NCBI GenBank assembly: GCA_036502005.1
Contig: DASXZH010000023.1
Span: forward strand, 1-38,064
DNA from: DASXZH01 sp036502005
Lineage (GTDB): Bacteria > Armatimonadota > Fimbriimonadia > Fimbriimonadales > Fimbriimonadaceae
Direction of reading: 5' to 3'
DNA: 38,064 nt
Shown: positions 15,385 through 23,889 of the stretch, in pieces
Layout: each line of letters starts with the position of its first letter
How positions within the stretch are numbered: the first letter of the stretch is position 1
The notes under the pieces: model-generated
Told to the model about the DNA's origin: nothing
Database searches by the model: none
The model's input: only the letters and a program-made list of their open reading frames with translations
Position numbers and translations under genes: made by a program

Positions 15385-18075
15385 CTACCGAATTTCATCC
15401 ACGTGGATCGTGTCGGACATCTTCTCTTTGCCCATCGAGATCGTAACCTTATAATCCCCGGGTGCGACAAAGATCGGATCACCCGGCTCTTCCAAATTCC
15501 CGTTGATCCGCATGTTATCATCCGGCTGCAGGTCCCAAAGAACGCGGTTGTAACCAGGCTTACCAGGCCCCGATAAGGAACGCACCTTGTGCCCTTTTGA
15601 ATCCTCGATCAATATGCTCACATCGTCGCCCGTGTAATCCTTCACCCAATAGTTGATCCTTGCCCCTTGAGAAGCATTGGCAGCCCGGAACTGCCTGTCC
15701 GCCAAAACCTGACCGCTTCCCAAGTGAAAAGCAGGACGTGCGGGCTGCGGGTGGAACAGGAACAACTGCGAATCCACAACCTTTTGGGTGGTCTGCGAGT
15801 AAGGCGTGGAATCGTCCAGCACGAAGATCGACCGGCCGTGGGTCGCGGCAATCAGATCCATGGTTTTGGGGTGCTGCAAAATATCTTCCACTGGAACAGT
15901 TGGCAAGGATCCGCCATTGATCTTAATCCAATGAGGATGGGCCAAGCTATACGTGAAATAAAGGCCGTTCTGGGTTCCGCAGTAAAGCACGTTAGGGTTT
16001 TTCAGGTCCTCCCAAACAGCTTTGGTTGACCAACCTTTTGGTAAATCTCCCGTGATATCGGTCCAACTCTTGCCGAGATTGGTGGTCATTAACAACAGTG
16101 GATCCATGTTGTCATCGCGGTGCATATCGATGGCGGCGAAGGCCCTGTTCTTGTCGTGACAAGAGGCCTTTAGCTTGGCCACGTAGTGGCCTGCAACTGC
16201 TTTAGGAGTTACATCGTTCCAGGTGGCGCCATCATCTGTGGTGACATGGATAAGGCCGTCATCAGAACCAGCCCAAAGCATGCCTTGCTCCAGCGGGGAC
16301 TCGTTGAGAGCGACAACTGTGCCGTACGTTTCCGCGTTGGAGCCGGTCGTCACATCCTTCTCGATTTCATGCTTGGTAAGGTCGGGACTTATCTTCTCCC
16401 AGTCGTCGCCACGTTTGGTCAACTTGAATACGTAGTTGCCGCCCAGATACAGCGTCTGTGGCTCGTGCACTGAATACAAAAACGGCGAGTTCCAGTTGAA
16501 CCTATAACCAGGCTGGCCCTCTTTTGGAATCGGCGTTAAATGGTGGTGGGCGCCGGTGGCCAGATTCGTTCGATCCAAGTCGGCGCCTTGACCTTCGCTA
16601 TAAACTATGCTAGAGTCCGTGGGATCGAACGCGCAATGGAAGCCATCGCTATCGGTGACCATTCGCCAACTCGAGTTCGTGATGCCTACTCCTGGCCCTC
16701 CGGCAGTCCAGAAATCGGTGATGCTTGAGCTAGGCCCAACCCAGGTTCCGTTATCCTGCAGACCGCCCATGATGTTGTAGGGGGTCGAGTTATCGACGGC
16801 AAGGTCGTAGAACTCGCCAACCGCCATGTTGTCCATAAACTCCCAAGTGTCGCCCTTATCGTGCGATTGAAAGAGTCCGCCGTCATCTCCCAGCAGTAGA
16901 TGTTCGTGGTCTTTGGGGTCGATCACTAGCGCATGAACATCGCCATGCGTTTTGTCTGTTAAGCCCTTTCTAAAGGTGTGGCCGCCATCATCGGAAACGT
17001 CCACGCTATAGCCCAGAATGTACACCCGTTGGTCGTCTTCCGGGTCTACGCGGACCTTGGCGAAGTAGAAGGCGCGCGGAACTCTTGAATGCAGCTTCGT
17101 CCACGTCACTCCTGCATCACTGGAGTGAAAAAGGCCACCCGAGCGGCTGCGGTCGTCATCTAGGTTGTAGGAACCGCCCTCGTCGGATTCGACCAACGCG
17201 AAAAGCTCTTTCGGGTTCTTGGCGTAGATATCCAACCCGATTCGGCCGCTGGTTTTTGGAAGGCCGTTGGTGAGCTTCGTCCAACTCCTGCCTGCATTCG
17301 TGCTCTTGTAAATGCCGCCCTGCTTGCCGCCGCTGATAAAGCTGTAAGCGGTTCTTCGGCGGGCGTACATGGCCGCGTAAACGGTGTCCGGATTCTTGGG
17401 GTCGAGGATCACGTCGATCGCGCCGGTGTTCTCGTCGATCTGGAGGGATGGCGTCCAGGTTTTTCCGCCGTTGACAGTTTTGTAAACGCCGCGCATCTTG
17501 TTTGGCCCCCATAAGTGGCCCATGGCGGCGACGTAACAGACGTCCGGATTTCGCGGGTCGACTGCTAGGCGTGGAATGTCTTCGGAATCTTCCAGGCCCA
17601 TGTTCTTGAAGGATGAACCACCATCGGTTGAGCGATAAACGCCGTGGCCCCAGGAAGACGAGTTGCGGCCGTTGCCTTCGCCAGTCCCTACCCACACGAT
17701 TTTGCCTTTACCCTGCTTCTCGCGGCCGGCGGGTTTGGTGCCCTTATCCCAACCGGGCCAGGTCGTCGGTGCATCGGCGGCTACTACTGAGCCAACCGAG
17801 TTGGTTACCTCGTGGTCGAAGATTGGGCTGAAGGTTGTGCCTAAGTTGTTGGTTTTCCAGACTCCGCCGATGCCGTAGGCGACATAAAAGCTCTTAAAGC
17901 TTCCGGGCACGAAGCAGATATCGGCAACGCGCCCGCCCATGTTGGCGGGGCCGATGCTTCGCCATGCGAGGCCCTTTAGGTCAGAGTCCTTTATCTGGCG
18001 TGGGCCTTTCTCTTGGGCTTGGGAAATCGCCGTCAGGGCCATCATCGGCCATATAAGCGCCTGCAGGGCTTTCAT
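15385..18075 (-). CDS. Secreted BNR/sortilin-type beta-propeller protein (VPS10-like glycosidase fold)
   Basis: The 896-residue exported protein has a signal peptide ending AISQAQ. At least eight BNR/Asp-box motifs are readable: GVYRSTDGGSSF, GVYKTVNGGKTW, GIYKSTNAGRSW, GLFHSSDAGVTW, VSDDGGHTF, GLFQSHDKGDTW, VTTDDGATW and MTTNLGKSW. These build a ten-bladed-like propeller. The opening GLAWRSIGPANMGGRVADI is typical of the large bacterial 'sortilin/VPS10-like glycosyl hydrolase' family. A FlgD-like Ig segment (HKVRSLSGPGKPGYNRVLW) ends the protein. The substrate and catalytic activity are not established for this family. It lies 30 bp downstream of a small ORF. Confidence 0.88.
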   Translation of the reverse strand: MKALQALIWPMMALTAISQAQEKGPRQIKDSDLKGLAWRSIGPANMGGRVADICFVPGSFKSFYVAYGIGGVWKTNNLGTTFSPIFDHEVTNSVGSVVAADAPTTWPGWDKGTKPAGREKQGKGKIVWVGTGEGNGRNSSSWGHGVYRSTDGGSSFKNMGLEDSEDIPRLAVDPRNPDVCYVAAMGHLWGPNKMRGVYKTVNGGKTWTPSLQIDENTGAIDVILDPKNPDTVYAAMYARRRTAYSFISGGKQGGIYKSTNAGRSWTKLTNGLPKTSGRIGLDIYAKNPKELFALVESDEGGSYNLDDDRSRSGGLFHSSDAGVTWTKLHSRVPRAFYFAKVRVDPEDDQRVYILGYSVDVSDDGGHTFRKGLTDKTHGDVHALVIDPKDHEHLLLGDDGGLFQSHDKGDTWEFMDNMAVGEFYDLAVDNSTPYNIMGGLQDNGTWVGPSSSITDFWTAGGPGVGITNSSWRMVTDSDGFHCAFDPTDSSIVYSEGQGADLDRTNLATGAHHHLTPIPKEGQPGYRFNWNSPFLYSVHEPQTLYLGGNYVFKLTKRGDDWEKISPDLTKHEIEKDVTTGSNAETYGTVVALNESPLEQGMLWAGSDDGLIHVTTDDGATWNDVTPKAVAGHYVAKLKASCHDKNRAFAAIDMHRDDNMDPLLLMTTNLGKSWTDITGDLPKGWSTKAVWEDLKNPNVLYCGTQNGLYFTYSLAHPHWIKINGGSLPTVPVEDILQHPKTMDLIAATHGRSIFVLDDSTPYSQTTQKVVDSQLFLFHPQPARPAFHLGSGQVLADRQFRAANASQGARINYWVKDYTGDDVSILIEDSKGHKVRSLSGPGKPGYNRVLWDLQPDDNMRINGNLEEPGDPIFVAPGDYKVTISMGKEKMSDTIHVDEIR

Positions 18076-18105
18076 AGCATAGGCTTTTACCTTAAACGTG
18101 CTCGG

Positions 18106-18267
18106 TTAGGAGCAGTGTTCTTGGCGCCGACTGCGTGCGAACTCCATGCTCTCTTCAACTGTGTATTCGCGGCCGGTGGATTCGGATCGGATGCCCTCGA
18201 TGAGCGCGGCTACCTCGTCAGGTGTGATCTTAACGGGTGGATTGTGATCTTTATTCTGATTGCTCAT
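18106..18267 (-). CDS. Small antitoxin-like protein (53 aa)
   Basis: This short ORF begins MSNQNKDHNPPVKITPDEV, continues AALIEGIRSESTGREYTVEE and ends SMEFARSRRQEHCS. AGGAAG sits 5 nt before the ATG, an excellent ribosome site. The pattern of a short acidic helix, then 'YTVEESMEFARSRR', resembles the C-terminal tail of VapB/RelB-type antitoxins. No toxin gene is next to it, so this may be an orphan or a small regulatory protein. It lies 30 bp upstream of the BNR gene and may be co-transcribed. Confidence 0.6.
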   Translation of the reverse strand: MSNQNKDHNPPVKITPDEVAALIEGIRSESTGREYTVEESMEFARSRRQEHCS

Positions 18268-18343
18268 CGCACTTCCTCATTTCAATTTTACGGCACAATG
18301 GCCAAAAAGGTCTAGCTAAAAGCATTTCTCACAAGCTTTGTAC

Positions 18344-18443
18344 CACACCTCCGGCGTGCCGGAAAAAAAGGGGGTTATCGCTTTCCGGTGGTGTCGCTTC
18401 GCTCAACCACCGGCTACCCCGGTATAACCCCTTCGGGGTACCG
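18344..18443 (+). repeat. CCTCCGGCGTGCC repeat family, copy 1
   Basis: CACACCTCCGGCGTGCCGG begins a ~100-bp element. It continues with GGTGGTGTCGCTTCGCTCAA, the palindromic partner CCACCGGCTA and an end hairpin CCCCTTCGGGG. Non-coding. Inverted copy 2 lies 167 bp away at 18611-18710. Confidence 0.75.
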
Positions 18444-18610
18444 TCTGCAAGTCAGATTTAAAGTTGCCAGAACACCTAAGGGCAGGACACCGCGATTTAA
18501 GAGGTCTGTTCGCTAAGGCAGTGTAGTCGGAATAGCGACGGAGTTTCTTTGTGAAAGTTAAGCCGGTCCCAGGAAAGCATCGGTTTTCGTTTTGCTTCGT
18601 CAATCGCGGA

Positions 18611-18710
18611 TACCGATATGCCGGAGGCATTAAACGGAGGTAGCCGGTGGTAAGCGAAGCGACACCAACGGACGGAATTCAAAATTCTTCCGGCACGCCG
18701 GAGGTGTGCC
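18611..18710 (-). repeat. CCTCCGGCGTGCC repeat family, copy 2 (inverted)
   Basis: This is the reverse-complement counterpart of copy 1: the minus strand reads GGCACACCTCCGGCGTGCCG, then TTGGTGTCGCTTCGCTTACC and ACCGGCTA, ending in a GCCTCCGGCAT hairpin. The pair and the sequence between them (18444-18610) make up most of the spacer. I see no gene in it. Confidence 0.75.
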
Positions 18711-18777
18711 ACTTTCACTCGCAATAGCGCATATCGATTTCAAGCCTAAACTCGTAGAACCGTGAAGAACAACAACC

Positions 18778-19815
18778 ATGCAATTAGGAATTGACACCTT
18801 CGTCGCCACCCCCTTCGATCCCGCCTTGCGCACACCGGAAACAGACGTGCAACGCGTGGACGGTCTGCTTCAGGAAGCCGAACTCGCCGATAGAATAGGC
18901 CTCGACGTTTTCGCCGTGGGCGAGCACCACCGGCGAGAGTTTGTCTCCTCTGCCCCAACGATTCTGCTTGCCGCCATTGCCGCGAAAACGAATAACATAA
19001 CGCTTGCCAGCGCGGTAACAGTGCTGAGCTCGGACGACCCAATCAGGGTCTTTCAGCAGTTCGCAACGATCGATTTGATCTCGCATGGAAGAGCCGAGAT
19101 TATCGTGGGTCGCGGGTCTTTCATCGAGTCCTATCCCCTCTTTGGCTACGATCTTTCCCAATACGATCTGCTTTTTAAAGAAAAGCTGGACCTCCTTCTT
19201 ATGGTAAGGGACGAAACCGAAGTTCATTGGCGTGGAAGCCACCGCGCGGAGTTGACGGGTCAGGGCGTTTACCCGCGTCCAATTCAGAATCCGTTGCCGA
19301 TAAGACTAGGAGTCGGCGGTTCGCCCGAATCATTTGTAAGGGCGGGCAAGTTGGGCCTGCCACTCACTTTGGCTATTATCGGCGGCGAAGCGGTTCGTTT
19401 CCGACGATCGGTGGACTCGTACCGCGAGGCGTGGATTCAAGCAGGCCACGATCCGGCGAACATCGATGTGGCCGTGCACACTATCGGCTTCTTGGATGAC
19501 ACTGACCAGAAAGCGGCCGACAACTTCTACCCGTCCTATTCCGATACCTTCACTCGCATAGGTAAAGAACGGGGATGGCCACCGACCACACGAGAGCAAT
19601 ACGACGCTACGATTAGCCCACGAGGGGCACTCATGGTCGGTTCGCCAGAGAGCGTGGCCGCCAAGATTCGGCATTTCGATAAGGCGTTGGGTGGAATCTC
19701 GCGCTTAAGCATCTTGCTGGACGGAGGCTTGGTCCCTCACGAGCACCGGCTGCACGCGATTGAGTTGCTTGGCACAAAGGTGAAGCCAATGTTGGAGGAG
19801 TCAGTTACGGGCTGA
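18778..19815 (+). CDS. LLM class flavin-dependent oxidoreductase (luciferase-like monooxygenase)
   Basis: The 345-residue TIM-barrel protein matches bacterial luciferase-like monooxygenases. It has an N-terminal MQLGIDTFVATP, then LADRIGLDVFAVGEHHRREF, SAPTILLAAIAAKTNNITLA, AVTVLSSDDPIRVFQQFATI, and SHGRAEIIVGRGSFIESYPLFG. The EHH triplet and the phosphate-binding RAEIIVGRGS are characteristic. It uses FMN (or F420) and O2 or a hydride donor. The substrate is unknown. ATG is the only start before the conserved first strand, though its ribosome site is weak. It stands alone. Confidence 0.88.
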   Translation: MQLGIDTFVATPFDPALRTPETDVQRVDGLLQEAELADRIGLDVFAVGEHHRREFVSSAPTILLAAIAAKTNNITLASAVTVLSSDDPIRVFQQFATIDLISHGRAEIIVGRGSFIESYPLFGYDLSQYDLLFKEKLDLLLMVRDETEVHWRGSHRAELTGQGVYPRPIQNPLPIRLGVGGSPESFVRAGKLGLPLTLAIIGGEAVRFRRSVDSYREAWIQAGHDPANIDVAVHTIGFLDDTDQKAADNFYPSYSDTFTRIGKERGWPPTTREQYDATISPRGALMVGSPESVAAKIRHFDKALGGISRLSILLDGGLVPHEHRLHAIELLGTKVKPMLEESVTG

Positions 19816-19841
19816 GCGCTGTCAAAATAAGGATCGACGCC

Positions 19842-20774
19842 TTAGGGGAGGCTTCGGACCAGAGGTGAAAACGTTCTGTGGAAGTTCGTCAATTGTTCGC
19901 ATAGCCATAGGTGCTGCCTGGGCCAGTCCTCTCTTTGGGATGGGTCCGCTCCTCTAAGGTGCAACTCAACCGCGCTCTCCTTATATCCATCCTTTGGTCG
20001 CCATATTAGCCCCGGAATGGCCTTATCGATCTCCTCTCTGAACTGCATCAAGTAGCCGATCTTTGCTTTATCAGCATCCTTGTAAAAGACCAGATCAACC
20101 ATATTAAATTTATCTCTTGCACCAGCCATTGCCCGCAGGCGAATGTTTGGAGCGATTGTCGCTAAATCTTGCCAATAGTCGGCAGAGGGCTTGAGCGACT
20201 TGAGCACAGTGGAGTTAGTTCGCAGAAACTCTGAAAACGCCGTCCAATATTCAAGGTATAGCTCCCTATATGAGTTGGAGGAACTCGCGGTTTTTGTAAC
20301 CTTGACGAATTCGTTGGGCCGCGAGATGACGTTAAACTTCGGGGCGGGAGGGGAGTTTCCAATCCTCCATAGTTGGACTTCAAGCCCGAAAAAGGAAATT
20401 TCCTCTTTAGTGATTTCATTTAACCAGTCCAGCGCCGCCCTGTGTTGCTCAGTGAATTGTCGAGCAATCCAGATAATTGTCGCTGTCTGAAGTCCGGCGG
20501 CATATGTGATGATTTGGCCTAGATGTGGGTGATCGGTTTGCTCAATTTGATTTTCGACCAAGACCCAATGATCAGCATTCCCAACCGCCTTGCAGAGCAT
20601 GTCTGCTCTGAAAGGGCCAACTGCTTGTTCGGTGGCTTGAACTTCGAGATCAATTCCGATCGTTTCAGAAAGCAGCTTTAAGTTTTCTTCCTCAGCAAGC
20701 CAAGTTGTAAAGCTTCGTGCCTCATGAGTCCATATTTGCCGGAGGCTAACGGCCTCAAGTCTTCCCAGCGTCAT
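19842..20774 (-). CDS. DUF4268 protein with PD-(D/E)XK-like nuclease domain
   Basis: The 310-residue protein has an N-terminal nuclease-like core: VGPFRADMLCKAV, then HWVLVENQIEQTDHPHLGQI and ITYAAGLQTATIIWIARQF, ending EQHRAALDWLNE. The Asp (FRAD) and the ENQ triad match the D..ExQ arrangement of PD-(D/E)XK enzymes. ISFFGLEVQLWRIGNSPPAP is the family hallmark next to it. A C-terminal DUF4268 region follows (LRAMAGARDKFNMVDLVFY to SAVELHLRGADPS). The family is found with restriction and defence genes, but the activity of this architecture is not known to me. It lies 66 bp downstream of another minus-strand gene. Confidence 0.8.
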   Translation of the reverse strand: MTLGRLEAVSLRQIWTHEARSFTTWLAEEENLKLLSETIGIDLEVQATEQAVGPFRADMLCKAVGNADHWVLVENQIEQTDHPHLGQIITYAAGLQTATIIWIARQFTEQHRAALDWLNEITKEEISFFGLEVQLWRIGNSPPAPKFNVISRPNEFVKVTKTASSSNSYRELYLEYWTAFSEFLRTNSTVLKSLKPSADYWQDLATIAPNIRLRAMAGARDKFNMVDLVFYKDADKAKIGYLMQFREEIDKAIPGLIWRPKDGYKESAVELHLRGADPSQREDWPRQHLWLCEQLTNFHRTFSPLVRSLP

Positions 20775-20840
20775 TTAATCTATTGTAATCGACTGCGTCC
20801 CGCAGTTAGTAAATCTCACAGTGCGGCAAACCAAGCCTGA

Positions 20841-21305
20841 TCAGGCCTCAACTAGCCTGCCGCTTTTACGACGCTCCACTAAAATCGCGTCAGACCATCG
20901 GCCCCATTCCTTGGGAGGATCCAGCTTCGCGGGCCCACTTGGATCTACCACTGCAATGAACATTGTGTGGAAAAGTCGCTCCATCGGATCTGGCGAAAAC
21001 TTGATCGGAACAACCGATCTTTCAGGGAAAGCCTTTGAGTCCACATTGATAATGCGAATAGTTTTCCCTTCAGGATCAGGAAAGATGTAGCTAGCAACGA
21101 TCGACGGAACCTCGCTATGGTTGAGGGAAACTAGGTGCCTCGCTTCTTGTTCAAGGTTGTCCCAAGGTATCGGTTGCACACATAAAGTATAACATTTTGG
21201 TCTTCGCCAAAAAACCGCTTCTAAACCAAGGCCATTTACGTCACACTTTGGCCTCAACGTTGCGAACCGCGCCGCGTCTCGTTCATAATAGCAAGGCTGC
21301 GTCAT
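20841..21305 (-). CDS. Hypothetical protein, possible partner of the DUF4268 gene
   Basis: The 154-residue protein has no recognised domain. It contains CDVNGLGLEAVFWRRPKCYT, ARHLVSLNHSEVPSIVASYI and a C-terminal KLDPPKEWGRWSDAILVERR. There are no membrane segments or signal peptide. It is oriented with and lies 66 bp before the DUF4268 gene, so co-transcription is likely. It diverges from rpmG by 29 bp. The start (ATG, 21305) lacks a good ribosome site. Confidence 0.55.
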   Translation of the reverse strand: MTQPCYYERDAARFATLRPKCDVNGLGLEAVFWRRPKCYTLCVQPIPWDNLEQEARHLVSLNHSEVPSIVASYIFPDPEGKTIRIINVDSKAFPERSVVPIKFSPDPMERLFHTMFIAVVDPSGPAKLDPPKEWGRWSDAILVERRKSGRLVEA

Positions 21306-21334
21306 GATAACCGCCTGCGCAGCGGAGCACCTGT

Positions 21335-21502
21335 ATGGCCAAGAAATCCGAAGCCCGAGAAATCATTCGAATCGTGTGTACCGAAGACGGCAAGAATTAT
21401 TACACGACCACGAAAAACAAGAGAAATACCACAGAGCGACTGGAGTTGATGAAATTTAATCCCCGGCTTCGCAAATACACCCTCCACAGAGAGAAGAAAT
21501 AA
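21335..21502 (+). CDS. rpmG: 50S ribosomal protein L33 (zinc-free type)
   Basis: This 55-residue protein reads MAKKSEAREIIRIVCTEDG, then NYYTTTKNKRNTTERLELMK and FNPRLRKYTLHREKK, a complete L33. The conserved core (KNKRNT, LELMKFNP) is present. Only one Cys remains, so the zinc ribbon of the C+ form is missing. The stop TAA immediately precedes the ATG of rpmF, so the pair is co-expressed. Confidence 0.95.
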   Translation: MAKKSEAREIIRIVCTEDGKNYYTTTKNKRNTTERLELMKFNPRLRKYTLHREKK

Positions 21503-21691
21503 ATGCCAAACCCAAAACGCCGCCACTCACATCAGCGAACCGCGAAGCGACGAACGCATTACATCGCAATTCTGCCCGAGATCCAGGTTAATAAGCAGGT
21601 CGGCGGAGAGCCGTTTATGCTGCGTCACTGCGCAACGCCTGAGGGTTACTACAAGGGCCGCAAGCTTCCTGGTTTTAAGGATAAGGAGTAG
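21503..21691 (+). CDS. rpmF: 50S ribosomal protein L32 (zinc-free type)
   Basis: The 62-residue protein begins MPNPKRRHSHQRTAKRRTHY, the L32 signature. It retains GYYKGRKLPGF, but only one of the four zinc-binding Cys remains (RHCATPEGYYKG). It has no plsX neighbour, unlike many genomes. It starts at the base after the rpmG stop. A strong terminator follows. Confidence 0.93.
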   Translation: MPNPKRRHSHQRTAKRRTHYIAILPEIQVNKQVGGEPFMLRHCATPEGYYKGRKLPGFKDKE

Positions 21692-21716
21692 TCTTTCCCT
21701 TCTTGTAAGGTTTTTG

Positions 21717-21748
21717 GAGCTATTCCTTCAGGGATAGCTCTTTTTTTT
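21717..21748 (+). terminator. Intrinsic terminator of rpmG-rpmF
   Basis: GAGCTATTCC-TTCA-GGGATAGCTC (10-bp stem with one G-T pair) is followed by eight Ts. Confidence 0.95.
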
Positions 21749-21944
21749 ATTTAGGGAATCTCTTCTAAATTTCGCGAGACCATTCCCTTCCCTTTGAGGG
21801 AAGGGTTAGGGATGGGTGACGAACAGGCCTGGACTCAAGGTACAGAGGAATAAGCTCCCGAACGCGTTGGTTTGCTCGAACCTCCAGTCGAGCGCCCATT
21901 CGACATCCCCCTCGATCCCTGCTTCAAAAATATCGTCGATTTCT

Positions 21945-22040
21945 GGCACACCTCCGGCGTGCCGGGAATTTCGCTATCTTCCGGCAGTGTCGCCTACGGC
22001 TCAACTGCCGGCTAAGCTCTCCAGCCCCTCCGGGGCAATA
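21945..22040 (+). repeat. CCTCCGGCGTGCC repeat family, copy 3
   Basis: GGCACACCTCCGGCGTGCCG opens the element. GGCAGTGTCGCCTACGGCTC and CTGCCGGCTAA follow, closing with CCCCTCCGGGGC. It lies in the spacer before recN. 21749-21944 also has no recognisable gene. Confidence 0.75.
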
Positions 22041-22141
22041 CACCCCAAGTTAATCCGAGAAAGTAGAATTGTCAACGACGTCCGATCCGCATAAATCTTC
22101 TGCCTCGGGCGTTAAAGACTCGTCGAACGTCTCTATTCCTA

Positions 22142-23806
22142 ATGGTCATCGAAATCACGGTTGAAAACCTCGCGATTATTGAGCAGACCCAAATTCGTCT
22201 GGGGCCGGGGTTTACGGTCCTAACCGGTGAGACCGGTGCAGGAAAATCGCTGCTCGTCGATGCTATCGAACTCGCTTTGGGCGATCGGGCGGACTCCGAT
22301 CTGGTTCGGGCAGGCGCTTCTCGCGCGAGCGTATCCGTTGTTTTCGACCTTTCGGACCAGCCAGTCTTACGCGAAAAATGCCATGAGCTTGGCATTCCCA
22401 TGGAAGACAACCTCCTTTACATCCAAAGAGAAGTCTTCGCAGAAGGGCGTTCTCAGTGCCGGGTTTCAGGAAAACTAACACCGGTTGCGGGGCTAAAGCA
22501 ACTGGGCCAAATCTTGGTCGACATGCACGGCCAGCACGACCATCAAAGTCTTCTGCATCCTGACCGCCATCTCGGCTTTCTTGACGGTTGGATCGGCGAA
22601 CCCGCTTCTTCGCTGGCCGCGCAGGTAGCCGAAAAGCTAGAAACCGTCGAGCAACTTAGAAGGAAGCTAAACGCGATAAGAAGCGGGCTAAGAGACCGCG
22701 AGCAAAAGATCGATCTCCTCACCTATCAGGTCAATGAAATCGAAGCGGCCAGCCCCCAAGTGGGCGAACTGGAAACACTGGAGAATCAACTCTCCAGACT
22801 TAAAAATGCGGAAAAGCTGGCCCTTGCCGCAACGGGCGCGCTGGAAGCGCTATCGACTGGCGAAACGACCTCCGTGGATCTGCTCGCCGCCAGCATCAGG
22901 TCCCTTGAAGACGCGGCTAAACTCGATGATGCGCTCAACGCGGTGCTAGAACCGCTAAGAAATGCTTTTTATTCCCTGGAAGATGGGGTGAGGGAGCTTA
23001 GGGAATATGAGAGCAGCGTGCAATCGGATCCCGAAATCCTAGAGGAAACGGCCGCGAGAATCGATACCCTGCGCAAGCTGAGAAGGAAATATGGCGACGA
23101 TGAAGCAGCGGTGCTTCTGTTCTTGGAAAATGCGCAATCCGAACTGGCCCTCCTCACCAATGTCGAAGAAAATGAAGCCGATATCTGCGAAAAGCTGGCC
23201 CTCGCCGAAGCCGAGTTAGTACAAACCTGCCAGGAACTCACCGCGCTAAGGAAAGAAAAGGCAACCGAGTTTGCCAACTTGGTGGAAGAGCAGTTGCATG
23301 ATCTGGCCATGGAACGCGCCCTCTTCGAAGTCCGCATCGAACCCAAAGTGCCGGATATAACCGGCGCCGACAAAGTCGAGTTCTTCTTCACGGCCAACGC
23401 CGGCGAGCCCGTAAGGCCGCTTGCCAAAATCGCCAGCGGCGGCGAGATTTCACGTGTAATGCTGGGAATCAAGACGGCGACCGCCGGCAAAGCAGGCGTT
23501 CCAACGTTGGTTTTCGACGAAGTCGATGCGGGCCTCGGCGGGCGCGCCGCTGCAGTGGTGGCCCTGAAGCTGGAGCAGCTTGCTCAGCACTACCAAGTTT
23601 TGGTTATCAGCCACTTGCCTCAAATCGCCAGCAAGGCTTCCGCTCATTTCAGGATCGAAAAAACGGAAACAGCGGGGCGCGTTCGCACGAGCGTCCGCAG
23701 CCTTCTGCTCGAGGAACGTGTTGATGAGATAGGTCGGATGATCTCTGGCGCGCAGCTTTCGGAAAGTGCGAAGCAGGCAGCGCTGGAGTTATTGGGAGCG
23801 CACTAA
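22142..23806 (+). CDS. recN: DNA repair protein RecN
   Basis: This is a full-length 554-residue SMC-like ATPase. Walker A is TGETGAGKSLLVDAI near residue 30. The long central region (about 160-370) is an antiparallel coiled coil. The ABC signature is ASGGEISRVMLGIK and Walker B is PTLVFDEVDAGLGGRAA. The C-terminal H-motif region is LVISHLPQIASKA. RecN acts in double-strand-break repair by holding DNA ends together with RecA. The ATG at 22142 is the natural N-terminus (MVIEITVENLAIIEQTQI), though the ribosome site is weak. It stands alone and ends at a GC-rich terminator. Confidence 0.95.
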   Translation: MVIEITVENLAIIEQTQIRLGPGFTVLTGETGAGKSLLVDAIELALGDRADSDLVRAGASRASVSVVFDLSDQPVLREKCHELGIPMEDNLLYIQREVFAEGRSQCRVSGKLTPVAGLKQLGQILVDMHGQHDHQSLLHPDRHLGFLDGWIGEPASSLAAQVAEKLETVEQLRRKLNAIRSGLRDREQKIDLLTYQVNEIEAASPQVGELETLENQLSRLKNAEKLALAATGALEALSTGETTSVDLLAASIRSLEDAAKLDDALNAVLEPLRNAFYSLEDGVRELREYESSVQSDPEILEETAARIDTLRKLRRKYGDDEAAVLLFLENAQSELALLTNVEENEADICEKLALAEAELVQTCQELTALRKEKATEFANLVEEQLHDLAMERALFEVRIEPKVPDITGADKVEFFFTANAGEPVRPLAKIASGGEISRVMLGIKTATAGKAGVPTLVFDEVDAGLGGRAAAVVALKLEQLAQHYQVLVISHLPQIASKASAHFRIEKTETAGRVRTSVRSLLLEERVDEIGRMISGAQLSESAKQAALELLGAH

Positions 23807-23851
23807 TCTGGTGAGCTTGCGCCTTCCCACAACTCCAAACCTCTCCCCCAT

Positions 23852-23889
23852 CCCCCTCCCCTCCCAGGGAGCAGGGGAGGGGGCTCCTT
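23852..23889. terminator. Probable bidirectional terminator (recN/yajQ)
   Basis: The 11-bp perfect stem CCCCCTCCCCT/AGGGGAGGGGG encloses a 10-nt loop and is followed by CTCCTTTTAT. It sits between the ends of the two convergent genes. Confidence 0.7.
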
